From Flavobacterium sp. ZT3R18 (lineage in GTDB: Bacteria > Bacteroidota > Bacteroidia > Flavobacteriales > Flavobacteriaceae), in the NCBI RefSeq assembly GCF_007097385.1, contig NZ_VJZS01000017.1, positions 32,170 through 96,169 of the forward strand: a stretch of DNA of 64,000 nucleotides, in the 5' to 3' direction. How positions within the stretch are numbered: the first letter of the stretch is position 1; each line of letters starts with the position of its first letter. Made by a program: the position numbers and the translations under genes. The notes under the pieces were generated by a model. It did no database searches. It worked only from the letters and a program-made list of their open reading frames with translations, and was not told the origin of the DNA. Shown one piece after another: positions 34,235 through 42,454 of the stretch.

Positions 34235-34642
34235 CTATTTTAAAACGGGCTTGATAAATGACCAATGAGTTTGTATAATTTTCCAGCTCCCGTTTTTTTC
34301 TTGTCTATAAACTTCGGTACAATTCCATTTATAAATGTTTTTCCCTTCATAAGAAAGCAAGTTAAAAGTTAAAACCGCCATTTCATTTGTTGATTGAACT
34401 AATGGATTAATCATTTCATATTTATCTACGTGTATTTGCCCTTTTAATGGTTCGTAATGTTTTTTTAGTGCGTCAAATCCTTCCAATCTTTTTTCTGTGA
34501 ACGGATCAAAATACACCACGTCTTTTGCTGATAAGTCAAGGTAGCCTGTTGGGTCGCCATTATTCCATTTTTCTAAGGCGAATTTTTCCAAAGCAATTAT
34601 TTTTGCAATAAACTCTGGGTCAGTTTGTGAAAATGATTTCAT
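34235..34642 (-). CDS. SnoaL/DUF4440-like protein (NTF2 fold)
   Basis: The 135-aa product has the NTF2-like layout: a first helix EFIAKIIALEKFALEKWNNGDPTGYLDLSA, then VVYFDPFTEKRLEGFDALKKHY, and beta strands VLTFNLLSYEGKNIYKWNCTEVYRQ and GSWKIIQTHWSF. The W-x-I-x-x-x-H/W ending is typical of DUF4440/SnoaL-like proteins, which bind small molecules or act as cyclases or isomerases. It is cytosolic. A TAnnTTTG-like box (TAGTTTTG, minus strand, 34694-34687) lies 45-52 nt upstream of the ATG, but no matching TTG was found. Confidence 0.82.
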   Translation of the reverse strand: MKSFSQTDPEFIAKIIALEKFALEKWNNGDPTGYLDLSAKDVVYFDPFTEKRLEGFDALKKHYEPLKGQIHVDKYEMINPLVQSTNEMAVLTFNLLSYEGKNIYKWNCTEVYRQEKNGSWKIIQTHWSFIKPVLK

Positions 34643-34721
34643 TGTAGTTATAATTATTTAGCGTTGTTGATTTTTTTTTCTTAGTGCAAAACTATGTGCC
34701 ATTTTGTAAAATGAACTATAA

Positions 34722-35339
34722 TTAACGTTTGGTCGCTTGACGATGTGGCGGATTAAGGAAGCCTAAATTTTCGGTTATTTTTGTTCCGACTGGTAAAACA
34801 TATTTAATCATATCTTGACTAATATTTTTGTCATAGACTTTCTCAATTGCCCAACCTAATAAATCTACTGCTGCTAAACAGCCCGCTGCGGTTCCTATAT
34901 TTTTATGTGTAACAATGTGATAATCTTTTATAACTTCAATTCCTAATGCTTTCAATTCTTCAAACGCAGTTGGATAAGTCGTTGCAGTTATGCCGTTAAG
35001 AATTCCTAATGCTCCTAATATTAACGCTCCAGAACACATAGAACAAATTATCTGTTTTTCAGGATTTAAATTAAACTGATTTAGATAATCTAAATCTTTA
35101 TATAATTTTCTTGTTTCTGGACCACTTGCAAAGAAAACTAAATCAGCATTATTACATTCTTTTATTTTTCCGTGAGTTTCTATTTCAATTCCGCAAACTG
35201 ATTTATGTTTGTCTTTCGTTCCTACAATTTTTACTTCGAAATCTTTATTATTAATTTTTACTCGGTTTAATAAATCCCAAGCAAGAAATACATCAATATC
35301 TGTAAAATTGTCAAATGCTACTATTGTTGCTAATTTCAT
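34722..35339 (-). CDS. DJ-1/PfpI-family protein
   Basis: The 205-aa product has the class I glutamine amidotransferase-like fold of DJ-1/PfpI: MKLATIVAFDNFTDIDVFLAW at the start and the nucleophile elbow IICSMCSGALILGALGIL with Cys102. TATTYPTAFEELKALGIEV and GTAAGCLAAVDLLGWAIEK follow, as in isonitrile-hydratase-like and ThiJ-like members. No helix-turn-helix domain is fused, so it is an enzyme or stress protein rather than a regulator. Its ATG overlaps the stop of the decayed beta-barrel gene (ATGA, 35336-35339), so the two were once translated as a coupled pair. Confidence 0.85.
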   Translation of the reverse strand: MKLATIVAFDNFTDIDVFLAWDLLNRVKINNKDFEVKIVGTKDKHKSVCGIEIETHGKIKECNNADLVFFASGPETRKLYKDLDYLNQFNLNPEKQIICSMCSGALILGALGILNGITATTYPTAFEELKALGIEVIKDYHIVTHKNIGTAAGCLAAVDLLGWAIEKVYDKNISQDMIKYVLPVGTKITENLGFLNPPHRQATKR

Positions 35340-35845
35340 TTTATTTTTTTTAGTAAACTTTTTAAATGCTGTTGGTGTTCTGGTGTATTTTGTGTTGACA
35401 TTTTCACAATATATGATAATGAGTTTTCAGTTATTTCAAATATTCTTTCACTATTCTTCATTCTTGGATCATTATGAATAAATTTCATTTTGAAATGTAT
35501 TTTCTCAATCTCGTTTTCTTTTGTGTATTCTCCAACTAAAACTTCTACCCGTCCACTATCTTGTGAATTGGAAATCTCAAAAATATTTTCTTTATCTTCA
35601 AATGGTCTAATAAAACCACTTTCCTAATGTGATGGATTATTATTATGATTTAGCCAAGTTTTTTGTTCATAATGAATTAAATCATTAAATCCATCAAAAC
35701 TAAATGTTAAGATTTCTTTGTAATCAAAAGGTGCTATTGTTGGAGATTTTCCACTGCCATTTCCTGTCCATTCTCCCAAGAGAGATTTTAATATTTTTCT
35801 AAATTCTATTTTGTTGAAATAGGTTGTTGAATTCTCTGTGTTGTT
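35336..35845 (-). pseudogene. Decayed small beta-barrel gene (nitrobindin/FABP-like)
   Basis: One minus-strand frame reads LKSLLGEWTGNGSGKSPTI, then FDYKEILTFSFDGFNDLIHY, a TAG at 35624-35626, and continues without shift as ESGFIRPFEDKENIFEISNS to KSLLKKIK. The GEWTGNGSG...P...Y.E.l.F pattern and ESGF.R are those of the heme-binding/FABP-like beta-barrel family (nitrobindin, DUF1794-like). There is no in-frame ATG between the preceding stop (35846) and the TAG, so both the start and the reading frame are lost. The stop at 35336-35338 overlaps the ATG of the DJ-1-like gene. Confidence 0.7.
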
Positions 35846-36023
35846 TTACAATGACCGCTAACTAAGGAATAAATGATACTTTTAATTAGTAATACTTTTT
35901 TTTGTTTTTCCATTTTTATATTTGTTTAAATTTCTTTTGATTTATAACACGACAAAATTAAAAATTAGCAAAACGGTCGAAGGATACATACCACTAAAAA
36001 AAAGGAAACAAATTACGGATAAT

Positions 36024-36056
36024 AAAAAAGCACCTTGTTTTTTAAAGTGCTTTTTC
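36024..36056 (-). terminator. Terminator overlapping the end of the araC-type gene
   Basis: Stem AAAAAGCAC / GTGCTTTTT with A/T tracts on both sides. It includes the last codons and stop of the AraC-type gene, so termination is built into the 3' end of the reading frame. Confidence 0.65.
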
Positions 36057-36944
36057 GTTTTCTACGTTTGTTTGTGAAGATTGAAATTTATTTCGATATT
36101 CTTTTGGAGTTAGGTTTAAGTGTTTTTTGAAAAACTTGGCAAAGTAATTTGGATACTCAAAACCAAGCTCATACGCAATTTCGGCATTGTTCATCGTGTT
36201 GTTTTCTTCCAATAAAGTTTTTGCTTTTAATATCACAAAATCGTGTATTGTTTCTATTGCAGATTTTTGAGTGAAAAGTTTAACGATATCACCTAAATAG
36301 TTGGGAGTTAAGCCCGATTTGTCAGCAAAATATTGAACAGTAGGAAGCTGGTTTACAGGTTGATTGTAATAATCTTTCAGGTGTTGCTGAAAGTCAGTTA
36401 CGATGCGATTGTATTGTTTAGGATTTGTAGAAAATTGTCTGTTGTAAAATGCTTCTACCAACGAAATCAACACATTTACATAAGAAAGTAAAATGCCAAA
36501 ATGTGTTTTTTCGCTATCATAATATTTTAACATAAGGTCAAAAATAGTTCGAATTTCTTGTTCCTCCTTTTCTGTTAAATACAAGGCTTCGTTTTCACCA
36601 TAGTCAAGGTAGTTTTTGAATAAAAAGCGATTTTCTTCAATTAGTTTCTTGGAAAGTTTCAGGTACATTACGTTGAATGTAGGTTCTACATTCCAACCAT
36701 TAGCTCGTTCAGGACTGTTAAAGAAAAGGGCTGTAATGGGTTTGGGATTGTCTGGATTGTAGTTGGGAGCAGTTTTGTCAATAAAATTGCTTTTGATAGA
36801 GATACGGTAAAAGTCAACCATCACGGGTTCAGATTGTAAACGTATTTTTTGAGCATCATAATAGCCAATGTCAATATCGCTGTCCAAAGGTTTTGGCAAG
36901 CCTACGTATTCGTTAAATGATTTAAAGTCTTTGAATGTCTTCAT
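36042..36944 (-). CDS. AraC-family transcriptional regulator
   Basis: The 300-aa product has an N-terminal ~190-residue sensing region (MKTFKDFKSFNEYVGLPKPL ... TALFFNSPERANGWNVEPTF) and a C-terminal AraC domain. The latter has two helix-turn-helix units: VQYFADKSGLTPNYLGDIVKL, then NNAEIAYELGFEYPNYFAKFF with the ending KKHLNLTPKEYRNKF, the family signature. It probably regulates neighbouring genes or a distant redox/efflux target. A -7-like TAACTTTG sits so near the ATG that the transcript may be leaderless. Terminator-like sequence overlaps its end. Confidence 0.9.
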   Translation of the reverse strand: MKTFKDFKSFNEYVGLPKPLDSDIDIGYYDAQKIRLQSEPVMVDFYRISIKSNFIDKTAPNYNPDNPKPITALFFNSPERANGWNVEPTFNVMYLKLSKKLIEENRFLFKNYLDYGENEALYLTEKEEQEIRTIFDLMLKYYDSEKTHFGILLSYVNVLISLVEAFYNRQFSTNPKQYNRIVTDFQQHLKDYYNQPVNQLPTVQYFADKSGLTPNYLGDIVKLFTQKSAIETIHDFVILKAKTLLEENNTMNNAEIAYELGFEYPNYFAKFFKKHLNLTPKEYRNKFQSSQTNVENEKAL

Positions 36945-36948
36945 TCTG

Positions 36949-36956
36949 CAAAGTTA
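36949..36956 (-). promoter_or_regulatory. -7 box very close to the araC-type start codon
   Basis: TAACTTTG on the minus strand ends 5 nt before the ATG (36944). Transcription starting ~7 nt after the box would begin at or just before the ATG. No TTG at the usual distance was seen upstream, only T-rich sequence. Confidence 0.35.
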
Positions 36957-37034
36957 CTTTTTTTTATTTTTTATTTTTGCTAACAGAGTTTCATTTTAAA
37001 ATTGCAGCGAACGAAGATGGGATTAAAGAGGTAA

Positions 37035-37215
37035 AAAAAAAGAAAGGTTTAGTAGTAGAAATCCTCAACTTAAGATCCTCTATTGACATGGCGACATTGT
37101 AGAAAAGATGTAAAAAGCAAAAAACCTAAACAGTTTAAAGTGTTTAGGGTTTTTTCGTGACCCATACGGGGCAATTTGCAAACCATTTTCTCCAAAATTT
37201 GAAGAAATTAGCATA
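37035..37215. repeat. Dispersed direct repeat, right copy (B)
   Basis: It matches copy A at 31065-31262: AATCCTCAACTTAAGATCCT from 37059, ATTGACATGGCGACATTGTA, GAAAAGATG, AAACAGTTTAA, GTGACCCATACGGGGC and GCAAACCATTTT. Unlike copy A it retains both arms of a hairpin (37120-37154). The 36957-37395 interval holds no other feature that I can see. Confidence 0.65.
37119..37155. terminator. Hairpin terminator inside repeat copy B
   Basis: Stem AAAAACCTAAACA / TGTTTAGGGTTTTT, 8-nt loop, T-run on the plus strand and A-run on the other side, so it could work in either direction. Confidence 0.65.
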
Positions 37216-37395
37216 CTTTTAAGGTAATTATTTGAAATAAATTTTAGAGATAAGTTATAAAGTACTTTAATGTCCCGTAGAGGTTAAAATGTTAAAAGAC
37301 CCATTTCTTGTTAAAATTTAATTTTTGGAAGAACATCATTCAGATTGATATGATTGGACTATATAGAAGAATTCTATTCTATTAAGATTGCCTTG

Positions 37396-38871
37396 TTAAG
37401 CGTCTTTTTTCTTTAGACACCGTCCTCTCGGCTCATCACCCTCATGAAGCACAATTTCGGAATGTAGAAACTGTGCGGCCTCTGCTGAATCTTTCACTTT
37501 GGAAGCAGAACGTTCTAACATTTCTGATTCAAACTCAGTTAATACACTTTCCCTCACTCCAGCTTTTCTCCAATGAGATGCAGCTCTACATCCTCTTGAG
37601 ATCCCCCGAGCCAGCGTGAGCGCATCCAGAAGCGCTTGATTCGCCCCCTGTCCTTTGAATGGACTCATTGGGTGAGCCGCATCTCCAATCAGAGTCACTT
37701 GCCCTCCTTTCTTCAACAATTCTGATTCGAGTAATTCTCGGTCATACACGGGATAGCCAGAAATCTGAGCTTCGAGGGTTGCCGCTAAAATCTGAGGAAT
37801 GGGATCGTGCCACTGAGTTCTACGACACGCTTCTTCCTTTAGTGCTTGAGGTCCTTGAGCACTTAACGCTTTAGCCTCTTTTTCTGGCATTGGAAAGCTA
37901 AGTTGCCACATCACCGAGTCTGATGTATAAGGCATCATGTAGATCCGCTCATTGCCATTGGCGGTTTGAAATACAGTGGCCGAGTCCAGCAAAGAACTAT
38001 CAAGACCTTCGAGAGCCCCCAAAGGACAAATACCCAATATCACAATACAATCTAGGTAGCGTAAAGGGGTAACATCCTCACCAATCAGCAACCTCCGCAC
38101 CGAACTACGAATACCATCGGCTCCAACCACAAGATCTGCTTTGGAGGGCTGAATCTCCCCATCCACTAGAAAGCTCAGATCAACACCTTCACCCTCACAT
38201 TCCTTAATGTCTACTAACTGGTGCCCCCACTGTACCGCGTCATGTCCGCCGAGTTGCTCAAGCAGCGCTAAGCGCAAAGATTGCCGTGCGATATGCACAT
38301 TAGTACGTTTCTGAGACGTTTTCGTATCTGACTGCATCCACTTTCTGATTCCCCATTCACCGATCACTTTTCCTTCTGTAGTATGAACCACATGTCTTGT
38401 TGAAATTACCCCTTCTTCTAACGAGAAAACACCCAATCCCTCGATCGCTTTACTTGCTTGTTGCAAAGTGAGTCCATAGCCCTGAGATCGAGCATCGAAG
38501 TTGTTATCACGTTCATAAAGGGTAAAAGGGATCCCGCGGTGCAAACAAGCCACAGCTAAAGCCACTCCGCCTATACCGCCGCCAATAATAGCAACGTGTG
38601 GGTAGTTTTCTTTATCCGCTATAGGAGGACTGGCAGAATGAAGTAACCCGGATCCGTAACAGTTCAAGCATGAGTGTAGGTGACCCTTAGGATGCACTGG
38701 AGCCGTCCCTTCGCCTTTCGTTTTTTCAAATTGATCGAATGCCATCTTGTATTGGCGTCGCGCTTTCATGCTGAGCCCTCGACTTTTTTTGCCGCGTCCC
38801 TGACATCCGGGACAAATAGTCCAGCTTGCGACTGAGTTTCTCACCTTTTTCACTTCTTTTTTATTTAACAT
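37396..38871 (-). CDS. FAD-dependent monooxygenase with N-terminal CxxC zinc-knuckle-like region
   Basis: The 491-aa product is a class A flavoprotein hydroxylase: FAD Rossmann motif VAIIGGGIGG (93-102) with TLYERD, DG motif ADLVVGADGIRSSVRRLL, and GDAAHPMSPFKGQGANQALL (from 396). Substrate is unknown; TetX- and salicylate-hydroxylase-like enzymes share this layout. The first 80 residues are unusual: CPGCQGRGKKSRG (Cys20/Cys23) and CLNCYGSG (Cys68/Cys71) form two CxxCxGxG units like DnaJ-type zinc knuckles. Codons are much richer in G/C than the surroundings, suggesting recent transfer. Yet the upstream promoter is Bacteroidota-type. It lies just outside repeat copy B. Confidence 0.88.
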   Translation of the reverse strand: MLNKKEVKKVRNSVASWTICPGCQGRGKKSRGLSMKARRQYKMAFDQFEKTKGEGTAPVHPKGHLHSCLNCYGSGLLHSASPPIADKENYPHVAIIGGGIGGVALAVACLHRGIPFTLYERDNNFDARSQGYGLTLQQASKAIEGLGVFSLEEGVISTRHVVHTTEGKVIGEWGIRKWMQSDTKTSQKRTNVHIARQSLRLALLEQLGGHDAVQWGHQLVDIKECEGEGVDLSFLVDGEIQPSKADLVVGADGIRSSVRRLLIGEDVTPLRYLDCIVILGICPLGALEGLDSSLLDSATVFQTANGNERIYMMPYTSDSVMWQLSFPMPEKEAKALSAQGPQALKEEACRRTQWHDPIPQILAATLEAQISGYPVYDRELLESELLKKGGQVTLIGDAAHPMSPFKGQGANQALLDALTLARGISRGCRAASHWRKAGVRESVLTEFESEMLERSASKVKDSAEAAQFLHSEIVLHEGDEPRGRCLKKKDA

Positions 38872-38946
38872 GAGAAATTTATATATTTCATCGTTCCCGC
38901 AACTCTAGTCGTTTGCAATTTATGAAAACGAGTATTTTCGGCGGGA

Positions 38947-38975
38947 CAAAAATACGATTAATAATGGTAGTTCAA
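38947..38975 (-). promoter_or_regulatory. Promoter of the FAD monooxygenase gene
   Basis: Minus strand TTG (38975-38973) and TATTTTTG (38954-38947) separated by 18 nt, matching the Bacteroidota consensus. The leader to the ATG at 38871 would be about 70 nt. Confidence 0.6.
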
Positions 38976-39054
38976 TTAAAGTTGCAAATGGATAGAAACG
39001 TGTGTTGAACTCCAGACATCATTTTTCACATTTCGTTATTTTGTAAATTTAAAT

Positions 39055-39098
39055 AAAAAAACTACAAAGTAAATAGTGGGTTACTTTGTAGTTTTTGT
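39055..39098. terminator. Strong bidirectional terminator
   Basis: A perfect stem AAAAACTACAAAGTAA / TTACTTTGTAGTTTTT with an 8-nt loop and T-runs on both strands. It serves the minus-strand gene that ends at 39152. Confidence 0.85.
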
Positions 39099-39117
39099 TT
39101 GATGTCTCATTGTTGTG

Positions 39118-39140
39118 GGCACGGATTGCAAATCCGCGCC
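39118..39140. repeat. Short interspersed palindrome
   Basis: GGCACGGATT / AATCCGCGCC around GCA is a near-perfect palindrome of the type found in many copies in Bacteroidota genomes. It lies between the terminator and the end of the next gene. Confidence 0.55.
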
Positions 39141-39151
39141 ATCGGGTCTTT

Positions 39152-40069
39152 TTATTTGTTATCTAAATAGTTTTGTCCTCCTGTGGTTATGTGATTTGCT
39201 CCATTTATGCTATAATCAATTACCAACTTAACTTTGGTCTTAATTATTTTTATTTGCCCGTTCTCATCAATTTTTCTATTTTGTGTTGTCAATGCATTGA
39301 TTATTACTTTGTTGTTTAATATCATTTCTCCATTTTGAATCATAGATTTAAACAAATTATCTTGCATTTCAAAAGATATGATTTCGTTATTCAAGAAACC
39401 TTTCCATAAAAAGTTGCCTGATTTTAGAACTGGGGAAATTAAGTCTATTTTAGCTTCACGCATTTCGCTTTCTGGAAGCTCGTCTGATAATAGCATGAAA
39501 TTATGGAAATCTCCTCTTGAAATTTCACGATCATTACCAATTGGTTTATCCTCATAATATCTTTGGCTAGAAAATTTATTAATTCTTTTATACACAGAAA
39601 TCTTTTTGTAAAAATTAGACCTTCTCCATATTATTTTATAGTTCAATGATAGTAAGTCAACAACTTTAATAATTAATTTTTCATCAATATCATTTTCGTT
39701 AAGAGATTTTAAGTGAAGCTCTTTTAATTCATTTCTTTTCAACTCATTTTCTAATTCTAAATTTTCAATTTGCAATTCAGTTAATTTTTTATTCTCTACT
39801 GGTTTTCTTGATAAAATTATAGCAATTGCACTAATAATAATTGTTACTTGGTTTGAATTTTCTCCTATAAATTTCCAAAATTCAATAAATCCTCCTTCTT
39901 TAGGAGGCTCGCTTTGAACAAGTAATTTAATATCTAATGTCTTTGCAATATCATGAAAAATATGTAAAAGTTCTTTTTCACATTCATTTCTAACAACCGC
40001 ATCAAAACCATGTGAATTATCTGAAAAAAAATAATGGACTTGAATTTTGTTTGATTTTGATATATTCAT
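39152..40069 (-). CDS. Hypothetical membrane-anchored protein with coiled coil
   Basis: The 305-aa product has an N-terminal ~70-residue domain (NKIQVHYFFSDNSHGFDAVV), one hydrophobic segment at about 74-88 (VTIIISAIAIILS), a Leu/Glu/Lys-rich coiled coil (about 95-125), and a C-terminal ~170-residue beta-rich domain (MREAKIDLISPVLKSGNFLW; TKVKLVIDYSINGANHITTG). There is no signal peptide or known catalytic motif, and I do not recognise the family. It stands alone with its own terminator and an interspersed palindrome, in a region of apparent gene gain, so a role in defence or as an effector is possible but unsupported. Confidence 0.6.
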   Translation of the reverse strand: MNISKSNKIQVHYFFSDNSHGFDAVVRNECEKELLHIFHDIAKTLDIKLLVQSEPPKEGGFIEFWKFIGENSNQVTIIISAIAIILSRKPVENKKLTELQIENLELENELKRNELKELHLKSLNENDIDEKLIIKVVDLLSLNYKIIWRRSNFYKKISVYKRINKFSSQRYYEDKPIGNDREISRGDFHNFMLLSDELPESEMREAKIDLISPVLKSGNFLWKGFLNNEIISFEMQDNLFKSMIQNGEMILNNKVIINALTTQNRKIDENGQIKIIKTKVKLVIDYSINGANHITTGGQNYLDNK

Positions 40070-40403
40070 TAGTTACATGATTAATTAATACTTTAAAATT
40101 ATTATATTTTAATGACTATGTCATTTTTGATTTCGCTAATGTATCAAAATAATTCTTACAAGTTTCTTAACCCCCTCTTTATTCGTTTAAACTTTTTGTA
40201 CTTCTACTTACATAAACGTTTTTGCATCCCATCATTTCTAGTCGACCCGTTTTCCGCGTGAAAGATGGCAGTGAAAATCCTCCCGATTTTTCTTCGGGAG
40301 ATCACTTCATCAGTTCACTATCGCTCGGGGACAATGTACAGCCTGACCGTGTTACCCAACCCAATGTCATGCAGAATAGGAAAGTAATACAACAGGACAC
40401 GCC
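40070..40403. other. Intergenic region with small hairpin
   Basis: No convincing gene. A hairpin CTCCCGA / TCGGGAG (40280-40300) is the only clear structure; a 73-codon open frame through it (40222-40443) has no recognisable features and runs into the terminator. Confidence 0.4.
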
Positions 40404-40450
40404 TAAAAAAAAATCCGCCACAGGAATTCCCGTAGCGGAGTAAAAAAAAA
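40404..40450 (-). terminator. Terminator of the Cys/Met PLP enzyme gene
   Basis: The arms TCCGC-CAC and GT-GCGGA flank a short loop, with runs of A and T on each side; on the minus strand a T8 run follows the stem. It lies ~25-70 nt after the stop at 40473. Confidence 0.6.
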
Positions 40451-40472
40451 TAATCTAAAAAAAAAAATATCG

Positions 40473-41675
40473 TTAGAGCACGGCAAGTTCTTGCATGCAG
40501 GCTTTCATCATTTGATACGTTCGCTCGATGTCGTTGTCGAGTCCTATTGAGAACCGAATTAATCCGTCTGTCAATCCCATTTCGATTTGCTCCTCCATGG
40601 GGATTTCGCTCGAGGTCGAGGTACCTGGCGCGCTAAACAAGGTTTTGTAGAATCCTAAACTTACCGCAAGATAGCCTAGGTTTCTTTGCTGCATGAGCTC
40701 CATGAGTTCGTTGGCTTTTTTGAGCGTGCCTACATCTAGGGTCATCATCCCGCCAAAACCGTACTCGGGGTTGATCATGGTGGCGTACAAGCTGTGACTC
40801 GGGTGACTTTTTAGTCCGGGATAGACCGTTTTTAATCCGTCTTTCTCGAAACGTTCGGCTAGATATTGAGCGTTGTGGCTGTGTTGTTTCATTCGGATGT
40901 GTAGGGTGCGCATGTTTTTCATCACGCTGGCCGAGCGCAAACTGTCCATCGTAGGGCCCAAGAGCATGCTCGCACCGCTATTTACGTTCTTGAGGCTGTT
41001 GATGAATTCCTGCGAGGCGCAAGTGACTCCGCCCACGGTATCGCTGCTTCCGTTAATGTATTTGGTCAAACTGTGAATCACGATATCGGCACCCAATTTT
41101 GCAGGTGAAACAGATAGTGGGGAAAACGTATTATCCACCACCAAAGTCAGATTGTGTTTTTTTGCAATGCGGGATAAACTGGCAATATCGGCCACTTCAA
41201 GCAATGGATTACTCACCGTTTCGCAATACAACACTTTGGTATTGGGCGTGATGGCTGCCTCTACAACGTCTAGTTTGGTGATGTCCACAAAGGTGGTGGT
41301 GATGCCCATTCTTGGTGTGAAGTTTTTCAGGAACGCGTAGGTTCCTCCATAAATGGTTCGACTTGACACAATGTGATCGCCTGCGCCGCACAACTGCAAT
41401 AGAGTTGGGGTAATGGCACCCATTCCAGAGGCCGAAACGTTGGCGGTTTCTGTTCCTTCCATTGCCGCTAGGGCTTTGTCGAGGTACAAATTGCTGGGCG
41501 AGGAGTGACGGGAATACAAATAACAGCCTTCCATATTGCCCTCAAAAGTGTCGAACATGGTTTTGGCCGAAAGAAACGTATAAGTCGAAGAATCGGAAAT
41601 CGATGGGTTGACTCCGCCAAATTCGCCAAAATACTGTAAATCCTGAATGTTGTCTGCGGGATTGAAATTTTTCAT
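40473..41675 (-). CDS. Cys/Met-metabolism PLP-dependent enzyme (gamma-lyase/gamma-synthase family)
   Basis: The 400-aa product is a full-length fold-type I trans-sulfuration enzyme: YSRHSSPSN (Tyr54/Arg56), VSASGMGAITPTLLQL, Asp181 in VVDNTFSPL pairing with the PLP ring, and the lysine that binds PLP in HSLTKYINGSSDTVGG (Lys205). It cleaves or builds thioether side chains of methionine, cystathionine or O-acyl-homoserine. The residue after IYG is Gly (111-112) where bacterial methionine gamma-lyases of the Pseudomonas type have Cys, so a lyase for methionine is not certain. An Lrp-type regulator is divergently encoded across a 193-bp region and probably controls it in response to an amino acid. 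Confidence 0.9.
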   Translation of the reverse strand: MKNFNPADNIQDLQYFGEFGGVNPSISDSSTYTFLSAKTMFDTFEGNMEGCYLYSRHSSPSNLYLDKALAAMEGTETANVSASGMGAITPTLLQLCGAGDHIVSSRTIYGGTYAFLKNFTPRMGITTTFVDITKLDVVEAAITPNTKVLYCETVSNPLLEVADIASLSRIAKKHNLTLVVDNTFSPLSVSPAKLGADIVIHSLTKYINGSSDTVGGVTCASQEFINSLKNVNSGASMLLGPTMDSLRSASVMKNMRTLHIRMKQHSHNAQYLAERFEKDGLKTVYPGLKSHPSHSLYATMINPEYGFGGMMTLDVGTLKKANELMELMQQRNLGYLAVSLGFYKTLFSAPGTSTSSEIPMEEQIEMGLTDGLIRFSIGLDNDIERTYQMMKACMQELAVL

Positions 41676-41868
41676 ATATCGGGGCTAGGGCACTTGGTGG
41701 TTCAAAGTACCTAGCTCAAAATAAAAACTTTATGGATTAATAATCAATCTATAGTTAAAATATTAGATTAAAAAACTAGGAAAGATGTGAAGTGTAAATT
41801 ATTTTCCTAATTTTAGAGTCCAAATAAGAAATTACTAGATTTTATTTCATTTCAAAATAAAAAAAACA

Positions 41869-42327
41869 ATGACCCTCGACGCCACCGACAAAAAACTATT
41901 GTACTTATTACAAACCGATTGCAAGAAAACCACCAAAGAACTGTCCTTGAAACTCAACCTTTCGGTTACCGCTGTGTATGAGCGCATCAAAAAACTGGAA
42001 CGGGAAGGCATTATAGACAAATATGTGGTTTTGCTCAACCATTCGAAAATCGATAAAGGATTCGTGGTTTTTTGTCACCTCAAACTCGTTCAGCATACCA
42101 AAGAGTTTATTGATACCTTCGAGAAGCAAGTGGTGCAACTCAAAGAAGTATTGGAATGCCATCATGTTAGCGGCGATTATGATTATATCCTAAAGATCGT
42201 GGTAAAAGACATGGAGGCGTACCGCACATTTTTGGTGACCAAACTTACCACACTGGAGCATATTGGTAGTACCCACAGCACGTTTATGATTAGCGAAGTC
42301 AAGAACAGCACGGTGGTGGAGGTTTAG
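41869..42327 (+). CDS. Lrp/AsnC-family transcriptional regulator
   Basis: The 152-aa product has the N-terminal helix-turn-helix LDATDKKLLYLLQTDCKKTTKELSLKLNLSVTAVYERIKKLEREGIIDKYV (split here as LDATDKKLLYLLQ and LSVTAVYERIKKLEREG) and a C-terminal RAM/ligand-binding domain with VLECHHVSGDYDYILKIVV and HSTFMISEVKNST. Known of the family: it binds amino acids, forms octamers and controls neighbouring amino-acid genes. It is divergent from the Cys/Met PLP enzyme gene. A bidirectional terminator follows. Confidence 0.92.
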   Translation: MTLDATDKKLLYLLQTDCKKTTKELSLKLNLSVTAVYERIKKLEREGIIDKYVVLLNHSKIDKGFVVFCHLKLVQHTKEFIDTFEKQVVQLKEVLECHHVSGDYDYILKIVVKDMEAYRTFLVTKLTTLEHIGSTHSTFMISEVKNSTVVEV

Positions 42328-42378
42328 GGTAATGTTACCTATGGACTTCAAGTTCATAGTGGTTTAGTTCAAAGTAAA

Positions 42379-42418
42379 AAATAATGCAAAGTAGTAATGA
42401 AACTACTTTGCATTATTA
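42379..42418. terminator. Bidirectional terminator between convergent genes
   Basis: Perfect stem AATAATGCAAAGTAG / CTACTTTGCATTATT with a short loop and A/T tracts on both sides. It separates the Lrp-type gene (+) from the 501-aa gene (-). Confidence 0.85.
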
Positions 42419-42454
42419 AAAATTGATTGAGCAGTAAAAACAGAGCTAATTATT

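Noticed and set aside
40222..40443. 73-codon plus-strand gene
   Set aside because: It crosses a hairpin and ends within the terminator of the PLP enzyme gene; no features and no promoter.
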